A stretch of 64,000 nucleotides of DNA from Planococcus sp. SK3692. GTDB taxonomy: Bacteria > Bacillota > Bacilli > Bacillales_A > Planococcaceae. The DNA lies in assembly GCF_028890485.2 (NCBI RefSeq), contig NZ_JARCHV010000001.1, forward strand, positions 310,001 to 374,000, given 5' to 3'. Below the pieces are notes generated by a model. It searched no databases. It saw nothing but the letters and a program-made list of their open reading frames with translations, and was not told the DNA's origin. Shown here piece after piece: positions 1-8,728 of this stretch. A program made the translations under genes and the position numbers. Each line of letters opens with the position of its first letter. The first letter of the stretch is position 1.

Positions 1-84
1 TTCACTTAAGGCTTCAGCAAACACTTTTGCTGCTTGCGGATGCATCGGCGACGTCGCCGCATGGTCCAAATAGATTTGTTTCAT
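1..84 (-). CDS. Cysteine desulfurase, N-terminal part (cut by window edge)
   Basis: Only the first 28 codons are present, starting at the ATG at 84 and reading off the window. The N-terminus contains YLDHAATSPMHP, the typical opening of IscS/NifS-type PLP-dependent cysteine desulfurases, which take sulfur from L-cysteine for tRNA thiolation and Fe-S clusters. It lies 14 bases downstream of the cymR-like gene on the same strand, matching the B. subtilis cymR-yrvO order, where the desulfurase serves MnmA/TrmU in tRNA 2-thiouridylation. That specific role is inferred from synteny alone, since the body of the protein is outside the window. Confidence 0.85.
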   Translation of the reverse strand, partial: MKQIYLDHAATSPMHPQAAKVFAEALSE

Positions 85-98
85 GATTTATTAACTCC

Positions 99-515
99 TT
101 ATATATAGAACATGTAATGTTCGGTGTCGCCTTCTTCTGTCTGTGCCAAATCTTCGATTGTTGTCGTATCCAAGACATTTTTCACAGCATCGCGGATGCG
201 GCCCCATAATTCACGCTGGGGTTGTTTCTCGTCTTCGATGCCTTCTACTGGTTGGATCGGCCCCTCAAGCACTCGAATGACGTCTCCCGCTGAAATCTCT
301 TTCGGGTGGCGCGTCAACATGTAGCCGCCGTATGCCCCGCGCACGCTCTTCACGAGCCCGGAATTGCGCAGTGGTGCCACGAGCTGTTCGAGATAGGCTT
401 CCGATAACTCATTGTCCGCGGCAATCTTGCGCAGCGGCACCGGTCCTGCGCCGTATTGTTTTCCTAATGCGATCATAATTGTTAAGCCGTAACGGCCTTT
501 CGTTGATATTTTCAT
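99..515 (-). CDS. cymR: Rrf2-family regulator, CymR-like
   Basis: A 138-residue Rrf2-family winged-helix repressor starting MKISTKGRYGLTIMIALG. The ATG at 515 is preferred over an upstream in-frame start because an AGGGGAGT ribosome site lies just before it and family members begin at this motif. The N-terminal winged helix (about 1-75) contains the recognition stretch LSEAYLEQLVAPLRNSGLV and the wing RGAYGGYML. There is no cysteine triad of the kind that binds Fe-S in IscR, which favours CymR, the master repressor of cysteine metabolism that works with CysK. The neighbouring desulfurase gene supports this. The assignment to CymR rather than another Rrf2 paralogue is by context. Confidence 0.85.
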   Translation of the reverse strand: MKISTKGRYGLTIMIALGKQYGAGPVPLRKIAADNELSEAYLEQLVAPLRNSGLVKSVRGAYGGYMLTRHPKEISAGDVIRVLEGPIQPVEGIEDEKQPQRELWGRIRDAVKNVLDTTTIEDLAQTEEGDTEHYMFYI

Positions 516-589
516 CTGAACTACTCCCCTAAACCTAATCGTCAATTCTTCAAATAAGTATAGCATATCTTACAGGTCATAGGCTTTCA

Positions 590-618
590 ATGACTTTCAG
601 CGCCCAATTCGCTATACT
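590..618 (+). promoter_or_regulatory. Predicted sigma-A promoter of rarA
   Basis: An ATGACT -35 box (590-595) and a TATACT -10 box (613-618) are separated by 17 bases. They sit 33 bases before the rarA start, in the divergent gap with cymR. This is a prediction from consensus only. Confidence 0.55.
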
Positions 619-650
619 GATGGAATGAATAAACGGAAGGAGTTTTCCTC

Positions 651-1934
651 GTGCACAATGAACCACTTGCGTTTCGCATGCGTCCGCGGACGATTGACGA
701 AGTCGTCGGCCAAAAGGACGTCATCGGCCCCTCTACAGCATTGTATAAAATGATCAAAAGCGGCCACGTGCCGTCCATGCTCCTATATGGCGACCCTGGA
801 ATCGGCAAAACTTCAATCGCCCACGCCATCGCCGGCACGTCTGATCTGCCGTTCATCGCACTCAATGCGACAACTTCCGGCAAAAAAGACGTCGAATCGG
901 TCGTCCAGGAAGCGCGCATTACCGGGAAAGTATTACTGTTTTTAGATGAAATCCACCGCTTTAATAAATTACAGCAAGACGCGCTGTTGCCGCACGTCGA
1001 ATCAGGATCGATCGTGCTGATCGGCGCGACCACGGAAAATCCGTTCCACGATGTCAACCCGGCGATCCGTTCGCGCTGCGGAGAAATCAAGCAGCTCAAG
1101 CGGCTGACACACGAAGACATCGTCGAGTTGTTGAATAGCGCATTGGCGGATGAAAAGCGCGGGCTCGGCCGGGAGAAGATCCGGATCTCCAAAGAACAAG
1201 TCAACCGCATTGCCGAAGGGACGAACGGTGATGCCCGGAAAGCGTTGACGATGCTCGAATCGATTGTTATTGCGTCCGACGAAGAAGACGGCGAATACAT
1301 TGTCGATGACGGCATCATCGAGCAGATGATTAAGCGCGTCGGCGTATTCGGCGACAAAAAAGGTTCCCACTTCTTCAACCTGTTATCAGCTTTGCAGAAA
1401 TCTGTGCGCGGCAGCGACGTCAATGCGGCAATGTATTATCTCGCCCATCTGCTGGAGAACGGCGACTTGACTGCAGTGACACGACGTTTGCTCGTCATGG
1501 CTTATGAAGACATCGGCCTTGCCAATCCGGCTGTCGGCGGACATGTGCTCGCAGCGTGCCAGGCGGCAGACCGGCTCGGTTTGCCGGAAGCCCGTATCCC
1601 GCTCGCACAAGCCGTCGCCGAGATGTGCTTGTCGGAGAAATCCAATTCCGCCTACCGTGCGATTGATGCGGCTATGGCCGCCATAAATAAGGGACAAGTC
1701 GGCGATATCCCAGCGCATCTGCGCGATACACATTACGCCGGCAGCGCCGAACTCGGCCACGGCGGCTATAAATATCCGCACGATACTCCGATCGGCTCGT
1801 TCGGCGGCTGGGCCGACCAGGATTATTTGCCTAAAGAACTAAAAAAAGCGGAATTCTACAAGCCGGTCGTCGCTGGAGAAGAAAAGAAATTCGCCGGTAT
1901 CTACGAAAAACTGAAAGGCTTCCGAAAAAAATGA
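651..1934 (+). CDS. rarA: Replication-associated recombination AAA+ ATPase RarA/MgsA
   Basis: A 427-residue clamp-loader-like AAA+ ATPase. It starts at GTG 651 behind a GGAAGGAG ribosome site; the ATG at 658 is out of frame. The N-terminus RMRPRTIDEVVGQ is characteristic of the family. Walker A is GDPGIGKTS, Walker B LLFLDEIHRFNK, and sensor 1 is GATTENPF. The C-terminal MgsA tetramerisation region includes YEDIGLANP and DTHYAGSAELGHGGYKYPHD. RarA acts at stalled replication forks with SSB. The gene stands alone on the plus strand between two minus-strand units, as yrvN does in B. subtilis, and ends at a strong bidirectional terminator. Confidence 0.95.
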   Translation: MHNEPLAFRMRPRTIDEVVGQKDVIGPSTALYKMIKSGHVPSMLLYGDPGIGKTSIAHAIAGTSDLPFIALNATTSGKKDVESVVQEARITGKVLLFLDEIHRFNKLQQDALLPHVESGSIVLIGATTENPFHDVNPAIRSRCGEIKQLKRLTHEDIVELLNSALADEKRGLGREKIRISKEQVNRIAEGTNGDARKALTMLESIVIASDEEDGEYIVDDGIIEQMIKRVGVFGDKKGSHFFNLLSALQKSVRGSDVNAAMYYLAHLLENGDLTAVTRRLLVMAYEDIGLANPAVGGHVLAACQAADRLGLPEARIPLAQAVAEMCLSEKSNSAYRAIDAAMAAINKGQVGDIPAHLRDTHYAGSAELGHGGYKYPHDTPIGSFGGWADQDYLPKELKKAEFYKPVVAGEEKKFAGIYEKLKGFRKK

Positions 1935-1945
1935 TGCATAAAGAA

Positions 1946-1983
1946 ACGGACGGAGAATGATGACATTCTCCGTCCGTTTTTCT
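1946..1983 (+). terminator. Bidirectional rho-independent terminator between rarA and tcdA
   Basis: A perfect 14-bp stem (ACGGACGGAGAATG and its complement, 1946-1959 and 1964-1977) is followed by a T run, with A-rich sequence on the other side. It can therefore serve both convergent genes. Confidence 0.9.
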
Positions 1984-1988
1984 ATTGG

Positions 1989-2750
1989 CTATTGATTGAC
2001 GCGCTGGATATGGATTGATTTGGTGATCTGGTTGACGACCCAGCTCGCCGCGATCAAGCCAACGGTCGATGGGGTGAACGCATTGGAAGATGGCGGCATC
2101 TGTGCCTTGCGGATCGCCGCGTCTTTTTTGCCGACGGTTTCAACGACATCTTCACGCACCACAATCGGGCTTTCATCTGAGAAAATGACCGGTACGCCTT
2201 TGCGAATGCCCGCTTGTTTCAGTTTCTTGCGGATCATTTTCGCCAGAGGATCGGTATGGGTCTTCGAGATGTCCGCGATTTTAAAACGCGTTGGGTCCGT
2301 TTTGTTTGCGGCGCCCATGCTCGAGATGATTGGAATGCGGCGGCTATAGCATTCTTTGATCAAATGCACTTTATAGATCAGTGTATCCGAGGCATCAATG
2401 ACATAATCAGGCTTATGGCTGAAAAACTCTTCATAAGTGTCTTCTGTATAGAACATATGAAGTGTCACCACTTCACATTCCACGTTGACGTCTTCAATGC
2501 GTTTTTTCATCACTTCGACTTTTGACTGGCCAACTGTCGAAAGATTGGCCACCAATTGGCGGTTGATGTTGGTGATGTCGACATTGTCTTTATCGACAAG
2601 GATGATTTTTCCGACGCCGCTTCTTGCGCAAGCTTCGGCTGCAAATGAGCCGACTCCGCCAACGCCAAGAATGGCGACCGTCGAACCTTTCACCATTTCC
2701 ATACCTTCTTTGCCGATGGCGAGTTCGTTTCTTGAAAATTGATGTAACAT
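1989..2750 (-). CDS. tcdA: tRNA threonylcarbamoyladenosine dehydratase (ThiF/E1-like)
   Basis: A 253-residue member of the ThiF/MoeB/E1-like superfamily. Near residue 30 it has the adenylate-binding Rossmann loop GVGGVGSFAAEACARSG, followed by ILVDKDNVDITNINRQ, the acidic and Asn/Arg residues typical of ATP activation in E1-like enzymes. The short form without a C-terminal cysteine desulfurase partner matches TcdA/YgdL (B. subtilis YrvM). That enzyme dehydrates t6A37 to cyclic t6A using ATP. It is the last gene on the minus strand before the shared terminator and follows the 6S RNA gene, the same order as in B. subtilis. Confidence 0.9.
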   Translation of the reverse strand: MLHQFSRNELAIGKEGMEMVKGSTVAILGVGGVGSFAAEACARSGVGKIILVDKDNVDITNINRQLVANLSTVGQSKVEVMKKRIEDVNVECEVVTLHMFYTEDTYEEFFSHKPDYVIDASDTLIYKVHLIKECYSRRIPIISSMGAANKTDPTRFKIADISKTHTDPLAKMIRKKLKQAGIRKGVPVIFSDESPIVVREDVVETVGKKDAAIRKAQMPPSSNAFTPSTVGLIAASWVVNQITKSIHIQRVNQ

Positions 2751-2807
2751 ATTCCCACTGCCTTTCCGATTCGATATTAAATAGGGATACTAGGGATTAT
2801 ACACATT

Positions 2808-2840
2808 GAAAATCCCTCCGGCAAATGCCGGAGGGATTTG
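2808..2840 (-). terminator. Terminator downstream of 6S RNA
   Basis: An inverted repeat AATCCCTCCGGCA/TGCCGGAGGGATT at 2811-2839, with a TTTT run on the minus strand. It lies just past the 3' end of the predicted 6S RNA and before the tcdA start. Confidence 0.8.
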
Positions 2841-2854
2841 GATTGCTTATGTAT

Positions 2855-3043
2855 GAAGAATCCCGATCGTGCCGTCCTTTGTGTTGCGCATCGTTTGAAC
2901 CCGCTTATAGCAGGTGGGTGACCGCATCACCACTTATAACTTCCCGTTAAGGCATGTTAGCCATGGCGATATGTAGGTCTCCCGACGACAAAATGTTGGG
3001 TCAAAATCGAATTGCTAAAAACGAACACATCAGGATTCTCTCT
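2855..3043 (-). ncRNA. ssrS: 6S RNA (bsrA-type)
   Basis: The minus strand between aspS and tcdA carries a rod-like RNA of about 190 nt. Its 5' part has AGAGAATCCTGATGTGTT and its 3' end CGATCGGGATTCTTC; these close a terminal stem (GAATCC with GGATTC). The 5' CCTGATGTG segment and the position between aspS and yrvM/tcdA match the B. subtilis 6S-1 (bsrA) locus. A TATACT -10 box is at 3047-3052, placing the 5' end near 3040-3043. 6S RNA binds the sigma-A RNA polymerase holoenzyme as an open-promoter mimic. The exact ends are estimates from the closing stem. Confidence 0.85.
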
Positions 3044-3083
3044 ACAAGTATAGTAGCACACCCGAAATGGATGCACAAGCCTT

Positions 3084-4868
3084 TTACTCTGAATCTTTTT
3101 CACTATTCTGAATAGTTACCGCTAGGCTTAATTCTTCCAATTGGGCCGATGATACTGGACTTGGCGCTTCCGTCAGCATATCGCTCGCAGAAGCAGTCTT
3201 CGGAAATGCGATCGTGTCACGCAGGTTAGTGCGCCCCGCCAACAGCATCACCAAACGGTCAAGGCCAAATGCAATGCCACCGTGTGGAGGCGTCCCGTAT
3301 TCAAATGCTTCGAGCAAGAAGCCGAATTGCTCTGTCGCTTCTTCTTTCGAGAACCCGAGCACTTCGAACATTTTCTCCTGGATGTCGCGTTTGTAAATCC
3401 GCGCCGATCCCCCGCCTAGTTCATAGCCATTCAACACCAAGTCATAAGCTTGTGCGCGGACGTTTTGCGGTTCAGTGGAAAGCTTGTCGAGGTCTTCTTC
3501 AAACGGCATTGTGAATGGATGATGCGCCGCGTAGTAACGGCCGTCTTTGTCGTCGTATTCAAGCAACGGCCAGTCGGTGATCCATAGGAATTTGAAGATC
3601 GATTGGTCAATCAAATCCAAGTCTTTTCCGAGCTTCATGCGTAAGGCACCGAGTGCATCCGCCACAACCGTTTTGGAGTCAGCGACGAACAATAGCAAGT
3701 CTCCTGCTTCCGCATCAGCTGCTGCGATCAAGCTGTCAGCCATTTCTCCTTCGAAAAATTTGGCGATTGGCCCTTTGACGCCGCCTTCTTCCATTTTCAG
3801 CCACGCCAAGCCTTTCGCTCCGTAACGCCCGGCGAATTCGCCAAGGGCATCGATGTCTTTTCGTGAATAATTGTCGGCTTGGCCTTTGGCGTTGATCAAT
3901 TTGACTTGCCCGCCAGATTCGACTGCCCCTGTGAAGACTTTAAAAGCGGAGCCTTTCACCAGTTCCGATACATCGGTCAATTCCATTCCGAAGCGCACAT
4001 CGGGTTTGTCGGAACCGAAACGTTCCATGGCATCCTGGTAGCCCATGCGCTCGAATCCTGGATCGATGTCGATGCCTTTGACATCCTTCATCACCTGAAT
4101 CATCAAACGTTCGTTTAATTCAATGATATCTTCCATCGTCTGGAAGCTCATCTCCATATCGATTTGCGTGAATTCCGGCTGGCGGTCAGCGCGCAAATCT
4201 TCATCGCGGAAACAACGTGCGATTTGATAATATTTGTCTACCCCTGAAACCATCAGCATTTGCTTGAACAATTGCGGTGATTGCGGCAAGGCGTAGAATT
4301 CGCCGTCATGGACGCGGCTTGGCACTAAGTAATCGCGTGCGCCTTCCGGTGTGGATTTCGTTAAAATCGGTGTTTCCACATCCAAGAATCCTTCGCTGTC
4401 GAGGAAGTTGCGGATCGTTTTGGTGACGTCTGAACGCATTTTCAAGGTTTCGAACATCGCTGGGCGGCGCAAGTCCAAATAACGGTATTTCAAACGCAAG
4501 TCTTCACTGACATCCGTTTGATCTTCAATCGCAAACGGCGGGTTTTTCGCGGCATTGATGATTTCCACATTGTCCACTTGCACTTCGATTTTGCCAGTTT
4601 TCATCGCTGCATTCACTTGGCCTTCCGCCCGTTCGACGACAAGCCCATCGATATGCACCACAAATTCATTGCGCAAGGATTCACCGATTTTTGACGCTGC
4701 TTCCGAAATTTCCGGGTTGAAGACCACTTGGACGATTCCTGAACGGTCCCGGACATCGACGAAGATCAATCCGCCGAGGTCGCGGCGTTTACGGACCCAC
4801 CCTTTCAATGATACGCGCTGGCCGATTGCCGTTTCGTTCACTTCTCCACAATAATGTGTTCTCGACAT
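3084..4868 (-). CDS. aspS: Aspartyl-tRNA synthetase
   Basis: A 594-residue bacterial-type class IIb synthetase charging tRNA-Asp. The order is an N-terminal OB-fold anticodon-binding domain (about 1-110, [20 protein letters not shown]), class II motif 2 ([20 protein letters not shown]), the bacterial GAD insertion (about 300-420) and motif 3 ([15 protein letters not shown]). The length matches the family norm of about 590. The start is supported by ATTGGAGGAATAAAT directly before the ATG. hisS lies 2 bases upstream, so the two are co-transcribed from the hisS T-box leader. Whether the enzyme is strictly discriminating or also charges tRNA-Asn cannot be read from the sequence alone. Confidence 0.97.
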   Translation of the reverse strand: MSRTHYCGEVNETAIGQRVSLKGWVRKRRDLGGLIFVDVRDRSGIVQVVFNPEISEAASKIGESLRNEFVVHIDGLVVERAEGQVNAAMKTGKIEVQVDNVEIINAAKNPPFAIEDQTDVSEDLRLKYRYLDLRRPAMFETLKMRSDVTKTIRNFLDSEGFLDVETPILTKSTPEGARDYLVPSRVHDGEFYALPQSPQLFKQMLMVSGVDKYYQIARCFRDEDLRADRQPEFTQIDMEMSFQTMEDIIELNERLMIQVMKDVKGIDIDPGFERMGYQDAMERFGSDKPDVRFGMELTDVSELVKGSAFKVFTGAVESGGQVKLINAKGQADNYSRKDIDALGEFAGRYGAKGLAWLKMEEGGVKGPIAKFFEGEMADSLIAAADAEAGDLLLFVADSKTVVADALGALRMKLGKDLDLIDQSIFKFLWITDWPLLEYDDKDGRYYAAHHPFTMPFEEDLDKLSTEPQNVRAQAYDLVLNGYELGGGSARIYKRDIQEKMFEVLGFSKEEATEQFGFLLEAFEYGTPPHGGIAFGLDRLVMLLAGRTNLRDTIAFPKTASASDMLTEAPSPVSSAQLEELSLAVTIQNSEKDSE

Positions 4869-4870
4869 AT

Positions 4871-6154
4871 TTATTCCTCCAATGATTTCTTTTTCTGGAT
4901 GTTTTCAACCAATTCACCGAATGGCACTTCTTGCTGGTCGCGCGTCGCCATTTCTTTGACGGCCGCTTTGCCGCTTTCAAGCTCCGATTCACCGATAACG
5001 ATGACAAAACGTGCTTTTTTACGGTCGGCAGACTTCATTTGCGCTTTCATCTTGCGGTCAGTGAAGTCCATATCCGCCGAGATGCCGCTTGCGCGCAAGT
5101 CGCGGACAACCGATACGGCTTTCTTTTTCGATGCCGCATCCATTGCGATGACGTATGCATCAAGCGACCTGTCTTGCCCGATTTCCACTTTTTCCATTTC
5201 CAGTGCCAGCAATAAGCGTTCGATGCTCATCGCAAAGCCGATCCCAGGAGATTCCGGGCCGCCGAGATCTTCGACAAGCCCATTATAGCGGCCGCCCCCT
5301 GCAAGGGTTGTAATCGCCCCGAAACCTTCCGCCTCGCTCATAATTTCAAAAGCGGTGTGATTGTAATAGTCAAGCCCTCTTACCAGGTTCGGATCGATGA
5401 CATAGCTGATGCCGAGTTCGTCCAAATAATCCTTAACCTGTGTGAAATAAGCCGCCGATTCTTCATTCAAATAATCAGCAAGAGAAGGAGCCGTCGCCAT
5501 CAAGGGATGCTCGCGGTCCACTTTGCAATCAAGAATGCGCAGCGGGTTCTTTTCGAGACGGGTCTGGCAGTCGCTGCAGAACTCTTCAATCGACGGAGCG
5601 AAATGTTCGATCAGCGCTTCTTTGTGCGCCAATCGGCTTTCGGTATCGCCGAGAGAATTCAAGACGAGCCGCAAACTTTTCAGCCCGCTCGCTTTATAGA
5701 CGTCCATGGCGAGTGCGATGACTTCCGCATCGATCGCGGGGTCTTTCGAGCCGATCGCTTCCACGCCGAACTGGACGAATTGACGCATACGGCCGGCTTG
5801 CGGACGCTCGTAGCGGAACATCGGACCGGTATAATAAAGCTTCACCGGCTGGTCGGGCTGGCCGAACAGTTTGTGCTCGACATATGAGCGCACAACGGAT
5901 GCGGTGCCTTCCGGGCGCAATGTCAAAGACCGATCTCCACGGTCTTGGAATGTATACATTTCCTTTTGGACGATATCGGTCGTATCGCCGACGCCGCGTT
6001 GGAACAATTCCGTGTGTTCGAAAACCGGCGTGCGGATTTCCTTGTACTGATAGAGATTGCATAATTCATTGATTGTTCGTTCGATTTCCTGCCATTTGGC
6101 AGATTCTTGCGGCAGCACATCGTATGTGCCGCGCGGTGCTTGGATATTGCCCAT
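4871..6154 (-). CDS. hisS: Histidyl-tRNA synthetase
   Basis: A 427-residue class IIa synthetase. The true start is taken as the ATG at 6154 ([15 protein letters not shown]): AAGGAG is placed 8 bases before it, and the longer reading frame runs back into the T-box terminator. Motif 2 is [20 protein letters not shown], and the histidine-specific loops are [15 protein letters not shown] and GGGRYNGL. The C-terminal anticodon-binding domain covers about 330-420. It heads an operon with aspS, controlled by a tRNA-His T-box riboswitch in the leader. Confidence 0.97.
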   Translation of the reverse strand: MGNIQAPRGTYDVLPQESAKWQEIERTINELCNLYQYKEIRTPVFEHTELFQRGVGDTTDIVQKEMYTFQDRGDRSLTLRPEGTASVVRSYVEHKLFGQPDQPVKLYYTGPMFRYERPQAGRMRQFVQFGVEAIGSKDPAIDAEVIALAMDVYKASGLKSLRLVLNSLGDTESRLAHKEALIEHFAPSIEEFCSDCQTRLEKNPLRILDCKVDREHPLMATAPSLADYLNEESAAYFTQVKDYLDELGISYVIDPNLVRGLDYYNHTAFEIMSEAEGFGAITTLAGGGRYNGLVEDLGGPESPGIGFAMSIERLLLALEMEKVEIGQDRSLDAYVIAMDAASKKKAVSVVRDLRASGISADMDFTDRKMKAQMKSADRKKARFVIVIGESELESGKAAVKEMATRDQQEVPFGELVENIQKKKSLEE

Positions 6155-6174
6155 TGTCATCTCTCCTTTTCCAT

Positions 6175-6457
6175 ACAAAAAAGCCCCCGCCCCTTGCTTG
6201 CGCAAGGGACGAGAGCTAACAATTAGCTTCCGCGGTTCCACCCTAGTTGACGCAAAACTCTGCGCCCTCTCTGTCCGGATAACGGCCGGAACCGTCTTCG
6301 CCTAATAAGCGCAGTGCGCCGTTCAGCAAAGAACCTCAAGAGTGTTATTCATTGCAGATCTCTGCAGGAAAGCTTTCAGCCCAGGGCTTTCCCTCTCTTT
6401 TCAGTCGATGCAAACAATTACTTTCTCCGTCTTCAGCAAAAATTATATAAGTAGAAT
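6175..6457 (-). promoter_or_regulatory. T-box leader of hisS-aspS
   Basis: The minus-strand leader contains the T-box core AGGGTGGAACCGCGG (6230-6244), which pairs with the uncharged tRNA acceptor end in the antiterminator. It is followed by the competing terminator, a CCCTTGC/GCAAGGG stem with a T run at 6178-6208. The long 5' part folds into the Stem I region. A CAC at 6342-6344, in an unpaired-looking stretch, is a candidate histidine specifier. Uncharged tRNA-His would stabilise the antiterminator and switch on hisS-aspS. Confidence 0.92.
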
Positions 6458-6463
6458 AAATCA

Positions 6464-6492
6464 ATCTTAATCAGCTGAAGAAATCTTGTCAA
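6464..6492 (-). promoter_or_regulatory. hisS-aspS sigma-A promoter
   Basis: A perfect TTGACA -35 (6487-6492) and a TAAGAT -10 (6464-6469) on the minus strand, with 17-base spacing, immediately upstream of the T-box leader. Confidence 0.8.
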
Positions 6493-6560
6493 GCTTTTGC
6501 ATACATTGCCTGATTTTTTTGATATTATGGTGAAGATGAACTTATTATAGGAGGGCCTCT

Positions 6561-8129
6561 ATGCAACGACGATTATTACTTACCTTGCTGGTTTTCATTT
6601 TGGCCTTATCTGGCACGATCCCCTTAGCCAATTCGAATCCTGCCCGTGCAGATAACGGCGAAGTGTCCGCGACCGGATCGACGGTCAACATCCGGACCGG
6701 GCCGGGTTTGAGCTATGAAGTGATCGGCTCAATGAAACAAGGCGACAAAGCACAACAAGTTTCCCGCAGCGGCGATTGGATCGAGATTCGCCACGGCAAT
6801 ACAGAAGGCTGGGTCGCTTCCTGGCTCGTCAGTACAGAACAAGCACAAGACACATCAACCAAAACCGCCGTATCGTCCGTCGATAGCTTGAACATCCGCG
6901 CGCAGGCTGATTTATCTTCCGCGGTGCTGTCGAAAATGAATGCCGGTGAACAGGCGGAAGTCATCGCGAGTCATGGCGAATGGACAGAAGTGCAATTCCG
7001 CAATGTCCGCGGATTCGTCTCGACACAGTACATAAGCTTGACTGAGCAACAAGCCGCGTCTCCGGAAGACTCGTCTTCCGAAGAACAGGCAGAAACGGCT
7101 CAAGCCCTTGAAAAACTTTCTTCATTCCGCATCGCTGTCGACGCATTGAATGTTCGTAGTGAACCGAGTTTAAACGCAGAAATCCAGGACTCCGTTAAAG
7201 AAGGCCAAGTGTTCAACGTCAAAGGTATGGACGGCAATTGGGTCCAGCTTGAACTCGCGGAGGGCAAAACCGGCTGGGTCTACGCCTTCTACGGCGAAAT
7301 GTCCGATCAGCCCGTGCAACAAGCGAGCGCTACAGATGAACAAGTGACCGTCCTTACCGACGGAACGAATCTGCGCGCGCAAGCAAACACCTCGTCAGAA
7401 GTAGTCACTCGCGTTGATGCCGGCATACAGCTGTCGGTGGCAGGCAAAGAAGGCCAATGGTATTTAGTGGCGCTTGAAGACGGCCGCCAAGCTTATATTG
7501 CCGACTGGGTCGTTCGCACCGGAGCGTCCAGTGAACCCGCACCAGCAGAAGAACAACAACCCGAAAGAAAAGCCGGCACCTTGAACGGTTTGACGATCGT
7601 CTTGGATCCGGGCCACGGAGGCAATGACGGTGGCACGGTCGGCGTCCGGAAAACAAAAGAAAAAGACCTCAACTTGAAGACAGCGGAAATCCTGTCCCAT
7701 CACTTGCGCTCTGCAGGCGCGGACGTCGTCATGACAAGGCAGTCCGACGTGTACGTCGACCTTCGCCACCGCGTTTCCGAAAGCCATCAAGTGGCAGCGG
7801 ACGCTTTCATCAGCATCCACTACGATGCCACGGAAGACAGCACGGTTTCAGGTTTCACTTCGTATTATCAGCATCCGTACCAGCAGAAATTGGCCGAACA
7901 TATCAACGGCGGATTGGCCGGGAAATTGACACTCGATGACCGCGGCGCAAGAAAAGGCAATTACCTCGTCTTGCGGGATAACCGCCAAGCGGCAGTGCTC
8001 GTCGAACTTGGCTTTCTCAGCAATTTCAACGAAGAACGCATCGTCTCGAGCGACCAATTCCGCGAACAAGCAGCACTTGGCCTCTACAACGGCATCATCA
8101 GCTATTTTGATTCCGAATTAAGCGAATAA
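6561..8129 (+). CDS. Secreted N-acetylmuramoyl-L-alanine amidase with four SH3b repeats
   Basis: A 522-residue exported cell-wall hydrolase. A signal peptide (residues 1 to about 30, MQRR then a hydrophobic core, ending near PARA) is followed by four bacterial SH3 domains at roughly 32-92, 98-160, 188-248 and 257-318. Each carries the LNIR/LNVR...W...GWV pattern that binds wall peptides. The C-terminal Amidase_3 domain (about 343-518) has LDPGHGGNDGG, EKDLNL and SIHYDA for zinc binding and VELGFLSN with the catalytic glutamate. It cleaves the amide bond between MurNAc and L-Ala. Position and architecture match B. subtilis YrvJ, also divergent from hisS and convergent with dtd. Confidence 0.93.
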   Translation: MQRRLLLTLLVFILALSGTIPLANSNPARADNGEVSATGSTVNIRTGPGLSYEVIGSMKQGDKAQQVSRSGDWIEIRHGNTEGWVASWLVSTEQAQDTSTKTAVSSVDSLNIRAQADLSSAVLSKMNAGEQAEVIASHGEWTEVQFRNVRGFVSTQYISLTEQQAASPEDSSSEEQAETAQALEKLSSFRIAVDALNVRSEPSLNAEIQDSVKEGQVFNVKGMDGNWVQLELAEGKTGWVYAFYGEMSDQPVQQASATDEQVTVLTDGTNLRAQANTSSEVVTRVDAGIQLSVAGKEGQWYLVALEDGRQAYIADWVVRTGASSEPAPAEEQQPERKAGTLNGLTIVLDPGHGGNDGGTVGVRKTKEKDLNLKTAEILSHHLRSAGADVVMTRQSDVYVDLRHRVSESHQVAADAFISIHYDATEDSTVSGFTSYYQHPYQQKLAEHINGGLAGKLTLDDRGARKGNYLVLRDNRQAAVLVELGFLSNFNEERIVSSDQFREQAALGLYNGIISYFDSELSE

Positions 8130-8134
8130 GATCA

Positions 8135-8174
8135 AATGCCCCGCTTCTCTAATGAGAAGCGGGGCATTTTTGTT
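8135..8174 (+). terminator. Terminator of the amidase gene
   Basis: A 15-bp perfect stem (AATGCCCCGCTTCTC and complement) around a TAAT loop, followed by a T run. Confidence 0.9.
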
Positions 8175-8226
8175 TAGACTGGCCCGGCGATTGCTTTGAA
8201 AAATCATTCCCAGGCGTTTTATCCAT

Positions 8227-8258
8227 CAAAAAAGAGGCAAGCAGATTCGCTCGCCTCT
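8227..8258 (-). terminator. Terminator of the relA-dtd operon
   Basis: The stem GAGGCGAGC...GCTTGCCTC (one mismatch) is followed by TTTTTT on the minus strand, just past the dtd stop. Confidence 0.8.
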
Positions 8259-8266
8259 TCCAAACA

Positions 8267-8719
8267 TTATTTCTTAGCACCGTCCGAATCAACGATAATG
8301 GTGACCGGGCCGTCGTTGACGAGCTGGACGTCCATCATCGCGCCGAATACACCGGTTTCGACCTGTAAGCCGTGGCTTGTCAATTCCTCGTTGAATTTCA
8401 GCCATAACGGTTCTGCTTGTTCTGGGCGCGCCGCTTCGACAAAGCTTGGGCGCCGCCCTTTTTTCACGTCCCCGTATAAAGTAAACTGGGAAATCGACAG
8501 CACGCTGCCCCCCGCTTCCTCGATCGAGCGGTTCATCTTGCCGTCTTCGTCTTCGAACAAGCGAAGTCCGGCAATTTTCTTCGCGGCATACACCGCATCC
8601 GCTTCGCTATCGCTATGGGTGATGCCAACCAATAAGACATAGCCGGAATCGATCGCCCCTGTAATTTCTCCGTCAACGGTGACGGATGCTTTTTTTGAAC
8701 GCTGCAATACGACTTTCAT
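8267..8719 (-). CDS. dtd: D-aminoacyl-tRNA deacylase
   Basis: A 150-residue homodimeric editing enzyme that hydrolyses D-amino acids (and glycine) from mischarged tRNA. Diagnostic motifs are [17 protein letters not shown] near residues 77-93 and the Gly-cisPro loop [11 protein letters not shown] near the C-terminus, which reject L-aminoacyl substrates. The start is preceded by AAGGAGGAGCC, which overlaps the relA stop codon, so translation is coupled to relA. The length and the relA-dtd pairing are standard for Bacillota. Confidence 0.96.
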   Translation of the reverse strand: MKVVLQRSKKASVTVDGEITGAIDSGYVLLVGITHSDSEADAVYAAKKIAGLRLFEDEDGKMNRSIEEAGGSVLSISQFTLYGDVKKGRRPSFVEAARPEQAEPLWLKFNEELTSHGLQVETGVFGAMMDVQLVNDGPVTIIVDSDGAKK

Positions 8720-8728
8720 GGCTCCTCC

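Noticed and set aside
587-1423. Long minus-strand frame antisense to rarA (278 codons)
   Set aside because: It lies fully within rarA, whose motifs are unmistakable. The frame reflects codon bias on the opposite strand and has no family features.
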